Below are positions 46,789-58,466 of a DNA stretch of 64,000 nucleotides, one piece after another. The notes beneath the pieces were generated by a model. It was not told the origin of the DNA and searched no databases. It worked only from the letters and a program-made list of their open reading frames with translations. The translations under genes and the position numbers were made by a program. The stretch spans positions 85,349,882 to 85,413,881 of the forward strand of contig CM042016.1 of the NCBI GenBank assembly GCA_023525715.1, read 5' to 3'. The stretch is from Cichorium intybus (taxonomy: Eukaryota > Streptophyta > Magnoliopsida > Asterales > Asteraceae). The number at the start of each line of letters is the position of its first letter. Positions within the stretch are counted from its first letter, which is position 1.

Positions 46789-48652
46789 ATGTCTTCTGTT
46801 GATCAATCCGCCCCCACTCTAACTCCAGTAATGTTACTTATATCTTGCCATTGTGCTCCAAAGTAACGTTGGACGGCACTAACTACAACGACTGGATCCG
46901 TAACATCAAGATGGCTCTAAGGTTTGAACACAGAGTATGTTCTATAAACTGAGCTTATTGAAGTTGATCCTGATACTGCTACTCCCGAGGAAATTGCCTC
47001 ATACTAGAAACATTCTGATGATGCGACCAAAGTGGCCTGCATCATGATCGCCACCATGAACCCTGAGTTGCAAAGAATCTATGAAGATTACTGGCCCTTC
47101 GAGATGCACAGAGAGCTTGCGGAAAAGTTTCGCAAGCAAGAGCGTATCGAGAGGCGCGAAGTGGTAAAAGCCTTCACTAATGGCAAGCCTAAGGATGGAG
47201 AGTCCATCTGCACTCACGTGCAAAGGATGCAAGGTTACGTGGAAAGGCTGAGGAAGCTGGAGATGCCTGTTCATGAGGATTTAGCCGTTGACATTATCCT
47301 AAACTCCTTCCCGAGTTCTTATGACCAGTTCACACTGGTGTATCATTTGAACAACAATCAGGCCACCTTGGCCGAGTTCCATCGCACGCTTCGTACTGCT
47401 GAAGACGGGATGAAGGGTAAAAGTGTACTCTCAGTTAGCCAGCCTGTCCTGGCAATTGGAAGTGGCAAGGGAAAGTAAAGGAAGGGCCCTCCCAATCAGA
47501 ATTGGAGGGAAAAGGTAAATGTCGGGTCATGCAGCAATGGCCCGAGACCCAAGCCTTCCGGCATTCCTCACGTTGCCAACTCCAAAGATGCCGACTGCTT
47601 TTATTGCAAAGAAAATGGTCATTGGAAGAGAAGCTGCCCGAAATACTTGTAGGAAGTCAGGGATGGCAAAGTGAAGCCATCGACAACAATTATATACACT
47701 ATATCTAAAAACTCACCATCTTCCAGTTCTTGGGTCCTTGATACAGGATGTGGTTTTCACATTTGTTCTGATTTGCAGGGCCTAAAGGAAAGTAGGGAGG
47801 TGGAGCACAGTAGATTGAACCTGATCATGGGCAATAGGAGATCGTCGCCTGTTACCAAGATCGGTGTCTATAGTTTAGTGCTCAGTAGTGGTGTTTGTTT
47901 AGAATTAATAAATTGTTGCTATTCACCAGAAATGGCAAGAAACATAATTTCCTTTCACGCATTGTTCAGACAAGGCTTTCAGTTTTCTTTTGATAATAAT
48001 ATTGGTTTAATTTCTGTTTTCAAAAATGGTACTTCTATTTCCTCTGCTTTTCCTTGTGATGGTGTGTATGACACGGTGCAATGTGTTGAAAATTTAGGAC
48101 ATAGTGTGCATTATATTGATTCTTTTAGTGGTGTAGAAAAGGCATGCTTGTGGCACTGTCGTCTTGGGCACATTAACAAGAAACGAATTGCCCCAACTCC
48201 AAAAGGATGGAGTGTTGGAATCATTCGTCCTCAAATCGGATGATGTATGTGAATCTCGTCTTTTAGGCAAGATGACTAAGTCACATTTCAAAGGGTCTTT
48301 TGAAAGAGGTGAAGGTCTGTTGGACATCATACACACAGATGTGTATGGTCCCTTCAGATCAACCGCAAAGGATGGCACGCGGTTCTATATGACCTTTACT
48401 GATGATTATAGTAGATATGGGAATATCTAATTAATCAAGCATAAGTCAGACACCTTTGAAAAGTTCAAAGAGTTAAAAAACAAAGTTGAGAATCAATTAG
48501 GCAGGAAGATAAAGATGCTCAGATCCAACAGAGGCGGTGAGTATCTTAGTATCGAGTTTCTAGACTATCAAAAGGAATGTGGAATAGTTTCACAGTTGAC
48601 ACCTTCCAGAACACCACAGTTGAACTGTGTTGCCGAGAGGCGTAACTGAACC
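46789..48652 (+). pseudogene. copia gag, protease and integrase N-half
   Basis: The ATG at 46789 starts MSSVDQSAPTLTP. Gag needs a frameshift before the TLDGTNYNDWIRNIKMAL block (about 46870-46920), then continues at 47032-47478 (IIATMNPELQ, DLAVDIILNSFPSSYDQF). After TAA and a short in-frame gap comes the zinc knuckle CFYCKENGHWKRSC (47596), TAG, then protease WVLDTGCGFHIC (about 47734), GAG-pre-integrase LWHCRLGHINKKR, a frameshift near 48185, and integrase IHTDVYGPFRSTAKDGTRF and FTDDYSRYG. It is cut at 48652 by the LARD, in the ERRN region just before the conserved integrase Glu block ends. Confidence 0.85.
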
Positions 48653-48657
48653 CTGAT

Positions 48658-51479
48658 TGTAACGACCCAAAAACCTTGAAGTTATATTCGAGATAACGCT
48701 TAAGGTAAAGACCAAAAATTTTGAAGGTTTTAAAATAATGTAGTAGGAGATGTAGTAAAATTCCAAGAGTTTGGAGTAAAAGTGTGAGAAATAGAACTTA
48801 GTGTAATAAAAGTTGAAAATATATATATATGTGAGAAATTATGATCGTAAGGGTAATTTGGTCATTTTACCATAAAAGGGTAATTTGGTCATTTTTCCAT
48901 AAAAGGGTAATTTGGTCATTTGACCACATGCAGGAGTTATTATGAAAGTATAATTCTAGTTTGGACTAAAAATGTAAAGAATGGAACTTTATGTAATAAA
49001 ACTTAATTTTAGTGTCAAAATGAAAGAGTTGGAACTTGAGGGGTGGAAACTGTAAATATTGGGAGTATAAATATGAGAAAATATCTTCTAAATTCCCAGA
49101 AGATATCAAAGAATTCTGGAGGCTTCAAGAGAGACTTGGAGGTCGTGAGTTCTGGAAGGTTACGAGGAATTTGAGCTGGAATTGAAGGTTTCTAAACATT
49201 TGAGGTACGGAATCAAAGTTTGAACACCTACTATTCATCGTCTTCTTGGGATGGAATCTGGACATTTGATTTATGAAGTTATGAATTGATTCCAGAGATT
49301 TGTTTCCATCTAAGTATACTAAAAATATCAAGTAAAAACACTTCAATTGAGAAGTGTTGTTGAATTTATGAAAATGATGAATTTTTGCTCAAGAACCCTA
49401 ATTCACGGGTTTATAAGATGAAGACTGATTTTTATGATTTTTGATTAATCCAAAGGATCACTTAGGATGTATTAAGACATTCCTAAGTGATTAATTTCAG
49501 AAATTTTGATTTTTGGTGAAAATATTCAAAAACGGGTTTTTGTGAAATTTGAGTTGGAATCAGTGATTCCATGGGTTAAAACCTGATATAAACTGATGGT
49601 TTTAGTCTTGGAATAAACCCAAAATGATTAAGAACTGGAATGAGAACTTAATACGCGAAAACAGGAAGCTATAGTGCAAAAATCGGACTGAACTGTGGGT
49701 CTGCAGCAAGAGCACAGGTCGTGCTCTTTTGGCACGGGTCGTGCTCCCCCTGCAGAGTGAAAATACCATGCTATAGCAAAGTGCACGAGTCGTGCTCCTG
49801 ATAGAGTAAATTATGCACGAGTCGTGCATATCTTCTGTCAAGAAAATGACATTTTTTAGTTTTGAACTTGATGTTAGACTTGTCTGATTGGTCTATAATT
49901 CATACCATAGGATTAAAATGGTGTGAAAACACATGGAAAATTGTTAAACCGGGAATACGACCTCCTGAGGGTACTGTAGTAAAATACGTATAATATACGA
50001 TTTATTTAAAGTTGGTCATTTAAAAGTTATAGACTTGTTATGACCTATATTGGTATAATAAGGACTCCAATGAGTTATAGAGTCAGTTAGAATGAATGTT
50101 AATGTATAACATGTTAATTATAGGTTCATGCCAAATGTTTATTGGATCACAAAAGAGTATAAATGCAAGGAATGTTTAGGCAATCTACTAGCAGTACATG
50201 AGGTGAGTACATGCAGTAGTTTTACCCATTCTAGGGTACATGGCAAGTAAGTATTTTCAAGATTTCTTATAAAATTTCTATATGTGAAATTGTATGCAAG
50301 AGTATTATTTCTAACTTGTTGTGAAAGTATAATGCTATGTTTGAAGTTATGTTTTGAACTACAAGTTAAATTAAGTGAAAGTATGTTGGTCTATGAACCA
50401 ATTATGTGAAAGTATATTTTGATTACAAGTTATATATGTTTTCAAGTATGAATGGCATATAGCCACAAGATGTTTAAGAAGTATGTTTTGGTTACAAACT
50501 GTATATGTTTTCAAGTATGAATGGCATATAGGCATAAGATGTTGGAAAGTATGATTTGGTATAAAGCTTAGAATGTTATAAAAACATATTTTACATATGT
50601 GATGAAAGTTATAAATTTGGCATTTAGCCATAAAGACAGAAAATGATGAAGTTTGGCACTTAGCCACTATGAATATGAATGTAAGTAATGTTCAAGTAAG
50701 TAGAAAGTATTTTGTGTGACTGGTATTTGTAGCAAGCAACGATAGTAAGGGAACTATGTTCCACCTACCCGGGTTAGGTAAGGGGTCTACTGGGGAAAAA
50801 GCCCCATTGCGAAGTAGATTGCCTAAGCAACTTCTATGGTGAGGATTGATCCGTTCTTTCTAGCTGTAGAGACTTGGGGTATCACTTATGGTGATTAAGG
50901 CCCTAAGTATAAAAATCCAACAAGTTTATAATACCAGTCAAAGAAAGTAAGAAAGAAGCTATTTTTGTAAAGTATGTTATGAAATGATTTTGCAAAGTAA
51001 AGAGTTATAGTATGTTACTACTATAAGTTTTGAAAGATGTTATTTTTGTAAAGCATGTTATGAAATGATTTCGAGAAGTAAAGAGTTATAGTATGTTGTT
51101 ACTATAAAGTTTTGACAGAAGTTTTATGTTATTAATTTTATAAAAAGTTGGGAAAAAGAAGTTAAAGGTTTGAGTCTAAAACTCATGTAACTCACGAGAC
51201 ATTATTGTCTTACGTATTTTATGTTTTGCCATGTATTCCAGGTTAAAATGCTAAGGTATATTCGGTTGGAGTATAGCTGGAGTGGAGCCCGAGTTAGCTC
51301 CCGTCTTGGACTCAAGGTTTAATCCTTTCTTGCTTACTATGGTTAGTTTTGATATGGATTTGTAACACCCACTGTTTTTAAGCATGTAAATTATCGGTTT
51401 TTGACAAACCGTATTTTTGTATTCATGTATTTATACGAAAAACCATGGTATTTGCAAACAGCGAAAATGGGGTGTCACA
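48658..51479 (+). repeat. 5' LTR of the LARD
   Basis: 2,822 bp. TATAAATA at 49066-49073 is the likely TATA box, giving a short U3 and a very long transcribed R-U5. It contains three copies of GGTAATTTGGTCATTT (48850-48920), four GCACGRGTCGTGC-type palindromes (49711-49830), two 69-bp units (about 50408-50545) and the multi-hairpin block (50750-50908). Confidence 0.92.
50750..50908 (+). ncRNA. Putative structured leader block, 5' LTR copy
   Basis: A chain of potential stems in 159 bp: GGAAC-TAT-GTTCC; ACCTACCC/GGGTTAGGT; TCTACT-GGGG...CCCC...AGTAGA; TTGC-CTAA-GCAA; TCTA-GCTG-TAGA; and an 8-bp stem ACTTGGGG/CCCTAAGT (one G-T pair) enclosing ATCAC-TTATG-GTGAT. It lies downstream of the LTR TATA box, so it should be in the RNA leader. 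Conserved at 57737-57895 and in the diverged LTR at 62288-62443. Structure is inferred from the sequence only. Confidence 0.5.
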
Positions 51480-51480
51480 A

Positions 51481-51494
51481 GTTGGTATCAGAGC
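51481..51494 (+). promoter_or_regulatory. Primer-binding site of the LARD
   Basis: GTTGGTATCAGAGC one base after the LTR end, Met-tRNA type. The following CATAGTTTAAGCGAA leader is shared with the gypsy element at 62.94 kb. Confidence 0.88.
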
Positions 51495-53602
51495 CATAGT
51501 TTAAGCGAAATAGGATTGGCTTGTTCCACTCCTAGGCTTAAACTCACACTATAGGAATGTTAGTTCATGAAAGTATGCTATATGATGTCTTAAATGATTA
51601 AGACATTACGCACTATTTAAAATATGTAGATATATAACACTAAAAAGTGTTAAGCTAACGTTTAAAGTGAAAAAAAAAAATCTGACCGTTAGGAAAATTA
51701 TATGATATTTTCCGTAACCGTCTAAAATTATTAAAAGAGATGTTTATAAAGTAGTAAGATTTCTAATATTGATCACCATGTACTTTTAATGGTGTTATAT
51801 ATTAAAGGAACCAATGACCCATAAGACCTTATGGTAACAGCAGAATCAACATGTATAGGTGATTATGGTAATATGGGCCCGTATTATCATAATCACAGGA
51901 TATGTGTTGAGACTGGTGGAATCGTAAAGGAATTATGGTAATCTGGTGGGTAAGGATTTTGAAAAGAATAGTAAGTGTAACATAGGAATTATATGCCTAT
52001 GTAATAAGAACAAGTAAGATTATAAGTATTAAAAGATAATGCGGTGGACATATACCACTTAGTACGCTAAAGTAAAAGAAATAAATATGATAGTTAAAAC
52101 TCCTTAGACAGATTGAAAGGCACGAAAGTAGGTGCCTGTAGAGGTGAGAGGAGGTATGAATAAGAGCAATATAGAGAAGAATTATGTGTATTGATTACCT
52201 ATATGAGAGTTGTAAGACTCTTACAGGAAGGATAAAAATTATATGTAAAATGTACTAATAGTATATAAATTTTTATACTAATAAAAAGGAGTAGTAAAGA
52301 AAAGTTGGATGCAAGCAAGTGGTGTGCTTTGGGCATGACCATTGAATTTAAAAATTTTTACTAAAAGATGTGCGAATATTAAATACATAAGGGAAGTGGA
52401 ATATCGTTGCAAGATGATAAGATTAAAACGATGAGAAAAGCTAACGATAGAAGATGACAATGGTAGCAGAGAGTGGAAGACTAACTGTCGGGGTTGAACA
52501 AAGAGGTTAAATAAGAGTGTTCAAAGGTTTGACAATTGATTAAGTCATAAGAAATATGGTGAGCCAAGTAAAATGACAAGCAACAAATTAAGTGAGAAGT
52601 AAATAAAGGTAGAGAATGAGGAATGATCGGTACAAAAGTCTGATAGCTTGTTATAAAGAAAGAAGGTTTAAGCAAAGCAAGGATATCATGCCTTGTTTAA
52701 TACGTCATACGCATATGGAAACTATTTTGAGGTGGTAAGTTGAATGCTATATTTACATATAGATTTGGAAGTCGTTGTCACGGATTGGCCTGTAAAAGAA
52801 GCGGCATAAAAATGAAGATGCACGTACCATGATGTACCCGAACAGAAGTAATGTCACAGTAAGTAAATGTGGATCGATGTCCACAAAGAGTATTGCTTAA
52901 TGTAAAAATAGTGACAGACTATAGCCATTTGTAAAGTTATGCCAAGCGTCGTAACGTGTAAGGCGATTATGAAGATTCTTGGTTGTCTCCAAGAAACTTT
53001 TCTATGACAGAAGTTAGAATTTAGTCAAAGACAAGAGTTAATAAGCCTAAAGATTGAAAGTAGAGCACGCTTACCCGACAAGTATAGAAAATTCGAGTTG
53101 TAAATCGGTAATTTATTTCTTAAAAAAAAAGAATATTAAAAGTTGCCCCAGGACAAATAAAATATTAAGATAAGTGTTATCAGGTCTAGTACCTGATGAT
53201 GAGAATTTAGAAAAAATAATGAGAAGATGTTGGTTATTAGGAATTTAAATTCCGTAACCAAATAAAGGAAGTATAAGAAGAAATATCAATAATAAAAGAG
53301 TATAATGAAGTATGTTAACTGAAGAAAAAACCAAAAGCATGTAAGGAAAATGACTAAAGGTCGTAATTGATATGAAGTAAAGAACAAGAGTAAATGTCTA
53401 AATAAGTATTAGACGAAGAATCAAAGATAAGATAAAAAACTAAAATAAACATACAGGAAGTTACTACTTCCGAATGTGAATGATGGATAAAAGTATCCAA
53501 AGATTGTGAGAAAGGTTTAGTACATGGCTAGTAACCATGAAATGCAAAGAAGTGTATATATGTTTATACGTGTATATAAATAAAAAATAATGAGTAAGTT
53601 TT

Positions 53603-53605
<3 letters not shown>

Positions 53606-53686
<81 letters not shown>
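53606..53686. repeat. (TA)n microsatellite in the LARD
   Basis: Pure TA tract; ORFs across it are artefacts. Confidence 0.95.
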
Positions 53687-53688
<2 letters not shown>

Positions 53689-54143
53689 GTATAAAAGTAT
53701 AAAGGTGGTCATGAAATAGTATTCCAATTAGAATACTATAAGGTATGAAGCAAAAGAGTAAAATAATGTATTGGGCATATTGCCTCGAAATACAAAAGAA
53801 CAAAAAATAAAGATAGAATAAATGGCAGTTGTGTATCACCTAAAGATACATAAGAAGTAAGTTCTATATGAAATATGAAATACATAATGTTGTAAGGAAA
53901 TATATAGTGTAAAGAAGTGGAGTTTAAATGAAAGAATAAAGTAATGTGTAAGCATGTAGTCTATAACACATGGAAGAGATGGTAAAATGTGTAAAGGTAA
54001 GAAAATTATTTTTTTAGCAATAACTATAACCAGCAAAGAGTAATGAGTGATAATGGTGTTTGAAGGTTGTGTCACGAATTTGTCATGGGGCGAAAATGTT
54101 TAAAAATATCTAGTTGAGTTCTTAAACCAAAAAAGAATCAGGT

Positions 54144-54147
<4 letters not shown>

Positions 54148-54226
<79 letters not shown>
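54148..54226. repeat. (TA)n microsatellite in the LARD
   Basis: Second pure TA tract about 460 bp after the first. Confidence 0.95.
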
Positions 54227-54231
<5 letters not shown>

Positions 54232-57200
54232 TATGTAATTAAGAACTTGCAAGCATATGTCAATAAGTTAATGAATACGGTTTGTGAAACATAAGTACAC
54301 CACAAGATAGTAATATTATGAAAAGTGTAATAAGTATGGAAATATGAATTATCATACACAACATGTATGAAGCCCCATAAGTGATTTGAAGAAAAACAAA
54401 TTTTGAATCAATCATGGTAAACAAATTAAATACCGAGAGGAAAGAGTAAGCAAGAGATTAGGTGCTAAACCAAGCACTAATGTGAGAAATAAAAATTAGC
54501 AAAGAAGTACTAAAACAAAAATAATAATATGAGAATGGTACATGGAGTACACAAGAAGATGAAAAATGTAATAAAAATGAATTTTTTTTAAAAGTGTGAA
54601 TTAAGACGGAAGGTGGAAAATATGATAATGGATTACGAACGTATATAAGCTAATGGGGAGTAAAAGGAAGTATATAATTAGTCATACAAATGACAAGAGT
54701 AGAGAAGAAAGAAGTTGACAGAAATAATAGATCAACTTCAATAGTAAAACTGTACAAGTTTATAAGGTCAAATATTGTGTATTACACATAGAAAGAAAGC
54801 TAATGGTGTCTAATTGTTATAATAAAAAGCGGTACGTCGTTTCAACACTTTTAGAATGAGATATGCAGATTCTCGTGAGAGATATGCTGATTCGACAAAT
54901 TCTGTTCCAAACAGAAAAGTGAGGATGTAAAGTGTAATAAAAGAAAAGGAACGTAATCCTTAAAAATGGTAATAAACTGGGAGCCACTAGTATAGAAAAA
55001 AAAGAAACTACCTATGTAATAACGCATGAGTAAAGATATAAGGAAAGAGAAAAGTAAGAATGAATAAGTAATGAAGTTATGCTTAAATGAAATGTCCATC
55101 AAAGGACGAAATATTGTTTTAAAGGAAATATATTGTGTATTCATAAATTTGTATAAATACAAAATTTTACCAAATTGTATTTGGAAGAAGTTTTAAAAGT
55201 AAGGAATATGATTAGAATAATCTCGTAAATTTTTGATAAAGAAGAATTACAAAGTAGACTGCTATTTTTGATAAAAGTACAAAAGTAAAAACCTTTAAAG
55301 GTTGAGTAAGGAAACAAAAGCAACTATAGAAGGAGAGACTAAAAAGATAAAAGAATGAAGAATATGATATTGTGTTGATAAAAGGAAGTATCTGCTAAAA
55401 ACCCAACTTGGCTGAGAGCCTTGAAAGAGGAGGGAGAAGTGATCCCTTAAATTAATAGTTGTGTGATGATTCCGAGGACGGAATCCTAATAAGGGGGAGG
55501 TAGTTGTAACGACCCAAAAACCTTGAATTTATATTCGAGATAACGCTTAAGGTAAAGACCAAAAATTTTGAAGGTTTTAAAATAATGTAGTAGGAGATGT
55601 AGTAAAATTCCAAGAGTTTGGAGTAAAAGTGTGAGAAATAGAACTTGGTGTAATAAAAGTTGAAAATATATATATATATGTGAGAAATTATGATCGTAAT
55701 GGTAATTTGATCATTTTGCCATAAAAGGGTAATTTGGTCAATTTGCCATAAAAGAGTAATTTGGTCATTTGACCACATGTAGGAGTTACTATGAAAGTAT
55801 AATTCTAGTTTGGACTAAAAATGTAAAGAATGGAACTTTATGTAATAAAACTTAATTTTAGTGTCAAAATGAATGAGTTGGAACTTGAGGGGTGGAAACT
55901 GTAAATATTGGGAGTATAAATATGAGAAAATATCTTCTAAATTCCTAGAAGATATCAAAGAATTCTGGAGACTTCAGGAGAGACTTGGAGGTCGTGAGTT
56001 CTGGAAGGTTACGAGGAATTTGAGCTGGAATTGAAGGTTTCTAAACATTTGAGGTACGGAATCAAAGTTTGAACACCTACTATTCATCGTCTTCTTGGGA
56101 TGGAATCTGGACATTTGATTTATGAAGTTATGAATTGATTCCAGAGATTTGTTTCCATCTAAGTATACTAAAAATATCAAGTAAAAACACTTCAATTGAG
56201 AAGTGTTGTTGAATTTATGAAAATGATGAATTTTTGCTCAAGAACCCTAATTCACGGGTTTATAAGATGAAGACTGATTTTTATGATTTTTGATTAATCC
56301 AAAGGATCACTTAGGATGTATTAAGACATTCCTAAGTGATTAATTTCAGAAATTTTGATTTTTGGTGAAAATATTCAAAAACGGGTTTTTGTGAAATTTG
56401 AGTTGGAATCAGTGATTCCATGGGTTAAAACCTGATATAAACTGATGGTTTTAGTCTTGGAATAAACCCAAAATGATTAAGAACTGGAATGAGAACTTAA
56501 TACGCGAAAACAGGAAGCTATAGTGCAAAAATCGGACTGAACTGTGGGTCTGCAGCAAGAGCACGGGTCGTGCTCTTTTGGCACGGGTCGTGCTCCCCCT
56601 GCAGAGTGAAAATACCATGCTATAGCAAAGTGCACGAGTCGTGCTCCTCATAGAGTAAATGATGCACGAGTCGTGCATATCTTCTGTCAAGAAAATGTCA
56701 TTTTTTTGTTTTGAACTTGATGTTAGACTTGTCCGATTGGTTTATAATTCATACCATAGGATTAAAATGGTGTGAAAACACATGGAAAATTGTTAAACCA
56801 GGAATACGACCTCCCGAGGGTACTGTAGTAAAATACGTATAATATACGATTTATTTAAAGTTGGTCATTTAAAAGTTATAGACTTGTTATGACCTATATT
56901 GGTATAATAAGGACTCCAATGAGTTATAGAGTCAGTTAGAATGAATGTTAATGTATAACATGTTAATTATAGGTTCATGCCAAATGATTATTGGATCACA
57001 AAAGAGTATAAATGCAAGGAATGTTTAGTCAATCTACTAGCAGTACATGAGGTGAGTACATGCAGTATTTTTACCCATTCTAGGGTACATGGAAAGTAAG
57101 TATTTTCAAGATTTCTTATAAAATTTCTATATGTGAAATTATATGCAAGAGTATTATTTCTAACTTGTTGTGAAAGTATAATGCTATGTTTGAAGTTATG

Positions 57201-57254
57201 TTTTCAACTACAAGTTAAATTAAGTGAAAGTATGTTGGTCTATGAACCAATTAT

Positions 57255-57530
57255 GTGAAAGTATATTTTGATTACAAGTTATATATGTTTTCAAGTATGA
57301 ATGGCATATAGCCACAAGATGTTTAAGAAGTATGTTTTGGTTACAAACTGTATATGTTTTCAAGTATGAATGGCATATAGCCACAAGATGTTTAAGAAGT
57401 ATGTTTTGGTTACAAACTGTATATGTTTTCAAGTATGAATGGCATATAGCCACAAGATGTTTAAGAAGTATGTTTTGGTTACAAACTGTATATGTTTTCA
57501 AGTATGAATGGCATATAGGCATAAGATGTT
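57255..57530. repeat. 69-bp tandem repeat, four units
   Basis: Units begin GTATGTTTTGGTTACAAACT and include TATGAATGGCATATAG. The two central units are essentially identical. The 5' LTR has only two units at the same place. Confidence 0.9.
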
Positions 57531-57736
57531 GGAAAGTATGATTTGGTATAAAGCTTAGAATGTTATAAAAACATATTTTACATATGTGATGAAAGTTATA
57601 AATTTGGCATTTAGCCATAAAGACAGAAAATGATGAAGTTTGGCACTTAGCCACTATGAATATGAATGTAAGTAATGTTTAAGTAAGCAGAAAGTATTTT
57701 GTGTGACTGGTATTTGTAGCAAGCAACGATAGTAAG

Positions 57737-57895
57737 GGAACTATGTTCCACCTACCCGGGTTAGGTAAGGGGTCTACCGGGGAAAAAGCCCCATCGCGAA
57801 GTAGATTGCCTAAGCAACTTCTATGGTGAGGATTGATCCGTTCTTTCTATCTGTAGAGACTTGGGGTATCACTTATGGTGATTAAGGCCCTAAGT
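57737..57895 (+). ncRNA. Putative structured leader block, 3' LTR copy
   Basis: Same hairpins as at 50750. Changes between copies fall mostly in loops, for example TCTA-TCTG-TAGA for TCTA-GCTG-TAGA. Confidence 0.5.
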
Positions 57896-58466
57896 ATAAA
57901 AATCTAGCAAGTTTATAATACCAGTCAAAGAAAGTAAGAAAGAAGCTATTTTTGTAAAGTATGTTATGAAATGATTTTGCAAAGTAAAGAGTTATAGTAT
58001 GTTACTACTATAAGTTTTGAAAGATGTTATTTTTGTAAAGCATGTTATGAAATGATTTCGAGAAGTAAAGAGTTATAGTATGTTGTTACTATAAAGTTTT
58101 GACAGAAGTTTTATGTTATAAATTTTATAAAAAGTTGGGAAAAAGAAGTTAAAGGTTTGAGTCTAAAACTCATGTAACTCACGAGACATTATTGTCTTAC
58201 GTATTTTATGTTTTGCCATGTATTCCAGGTTAAAATGCTAAGGTATATTCGGTTGGAGTATAGCTGGAGTGGAGCCCGAGTTAGCTCCCGTCTTGGACTC
58301 AAGGTTTAATCCTTTCTTGCTTACTATGGTTAGTTTTGATATGGATTTGTAACACCCACTGTTTTTAAGCATGTAAATTATCGGTTTTTGACAAACCGTA
58401 TTTTTGTATTCATGTATTTATACGAAAAACCATGGTATTTGCAAACAGCAAAAATGGGGTGTCACA

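Larger units (their letters stand above)
51495..55504 (+). other. LARD interior, no coding capacity
   Basis: About 4 kb in which neither strand has a recognisable gag, protease, RT or integrase. The first 400 bp still align with the leader of the gypsy element at 62.94-63.3 kb, including GGGCCCGTATTATCATAATC (about 51876). The plus strand is strongly purine-rich (A and G) and poor in C, with frequent GTAAG and AAAGTA words. It holds two long (TA)n tracts. It ends in a polypurine tract. Confidence 0.75.
48658..58466 (+). mobile_element. LARD: 9.8-kb non-coding LTR retrotransposon
   Basis: Long LTRs 48658-51479 and 55505-58466 start TGTAACGACC and end GGGGTGTCACA. Flanks CTGAT (48653-48657) and CTGTT (58467-58471) are a 5-bp duplication with one change; the CTGTT version restores the interrupted copia integrase reading. 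A PBS follows the left LTR; a polypurine tract GGGGGAGGTAGT precedes the right one. The 4-kb interior has no gag-pol. By eye the LTRs differ by roughly 1-2 percent apart from a repeat expansion, so it is fairly young. It needs proteins from a gypsy partner such as the one starting near 60.75 kb. Confidence 0.9.
55505..58466 (+). repeat. 3' LTR of the LARD
   Basis: 2,962 bp, nearly identical to the 5' LTR but with four rather than two 69-bp units (57255-57530), which accounts for the length difference. TATA box at 55915-55922; hairpin block at 57737-57895. Confidence 0.92.

Noticed and set aside
50371..57654. Minus-strand repeated ORFs in the LARD LTRs
   Set aside because: They translate the 69-bp repeat and LTR sequence opposite to element sense, and recur only because the LTRs are duplicated.
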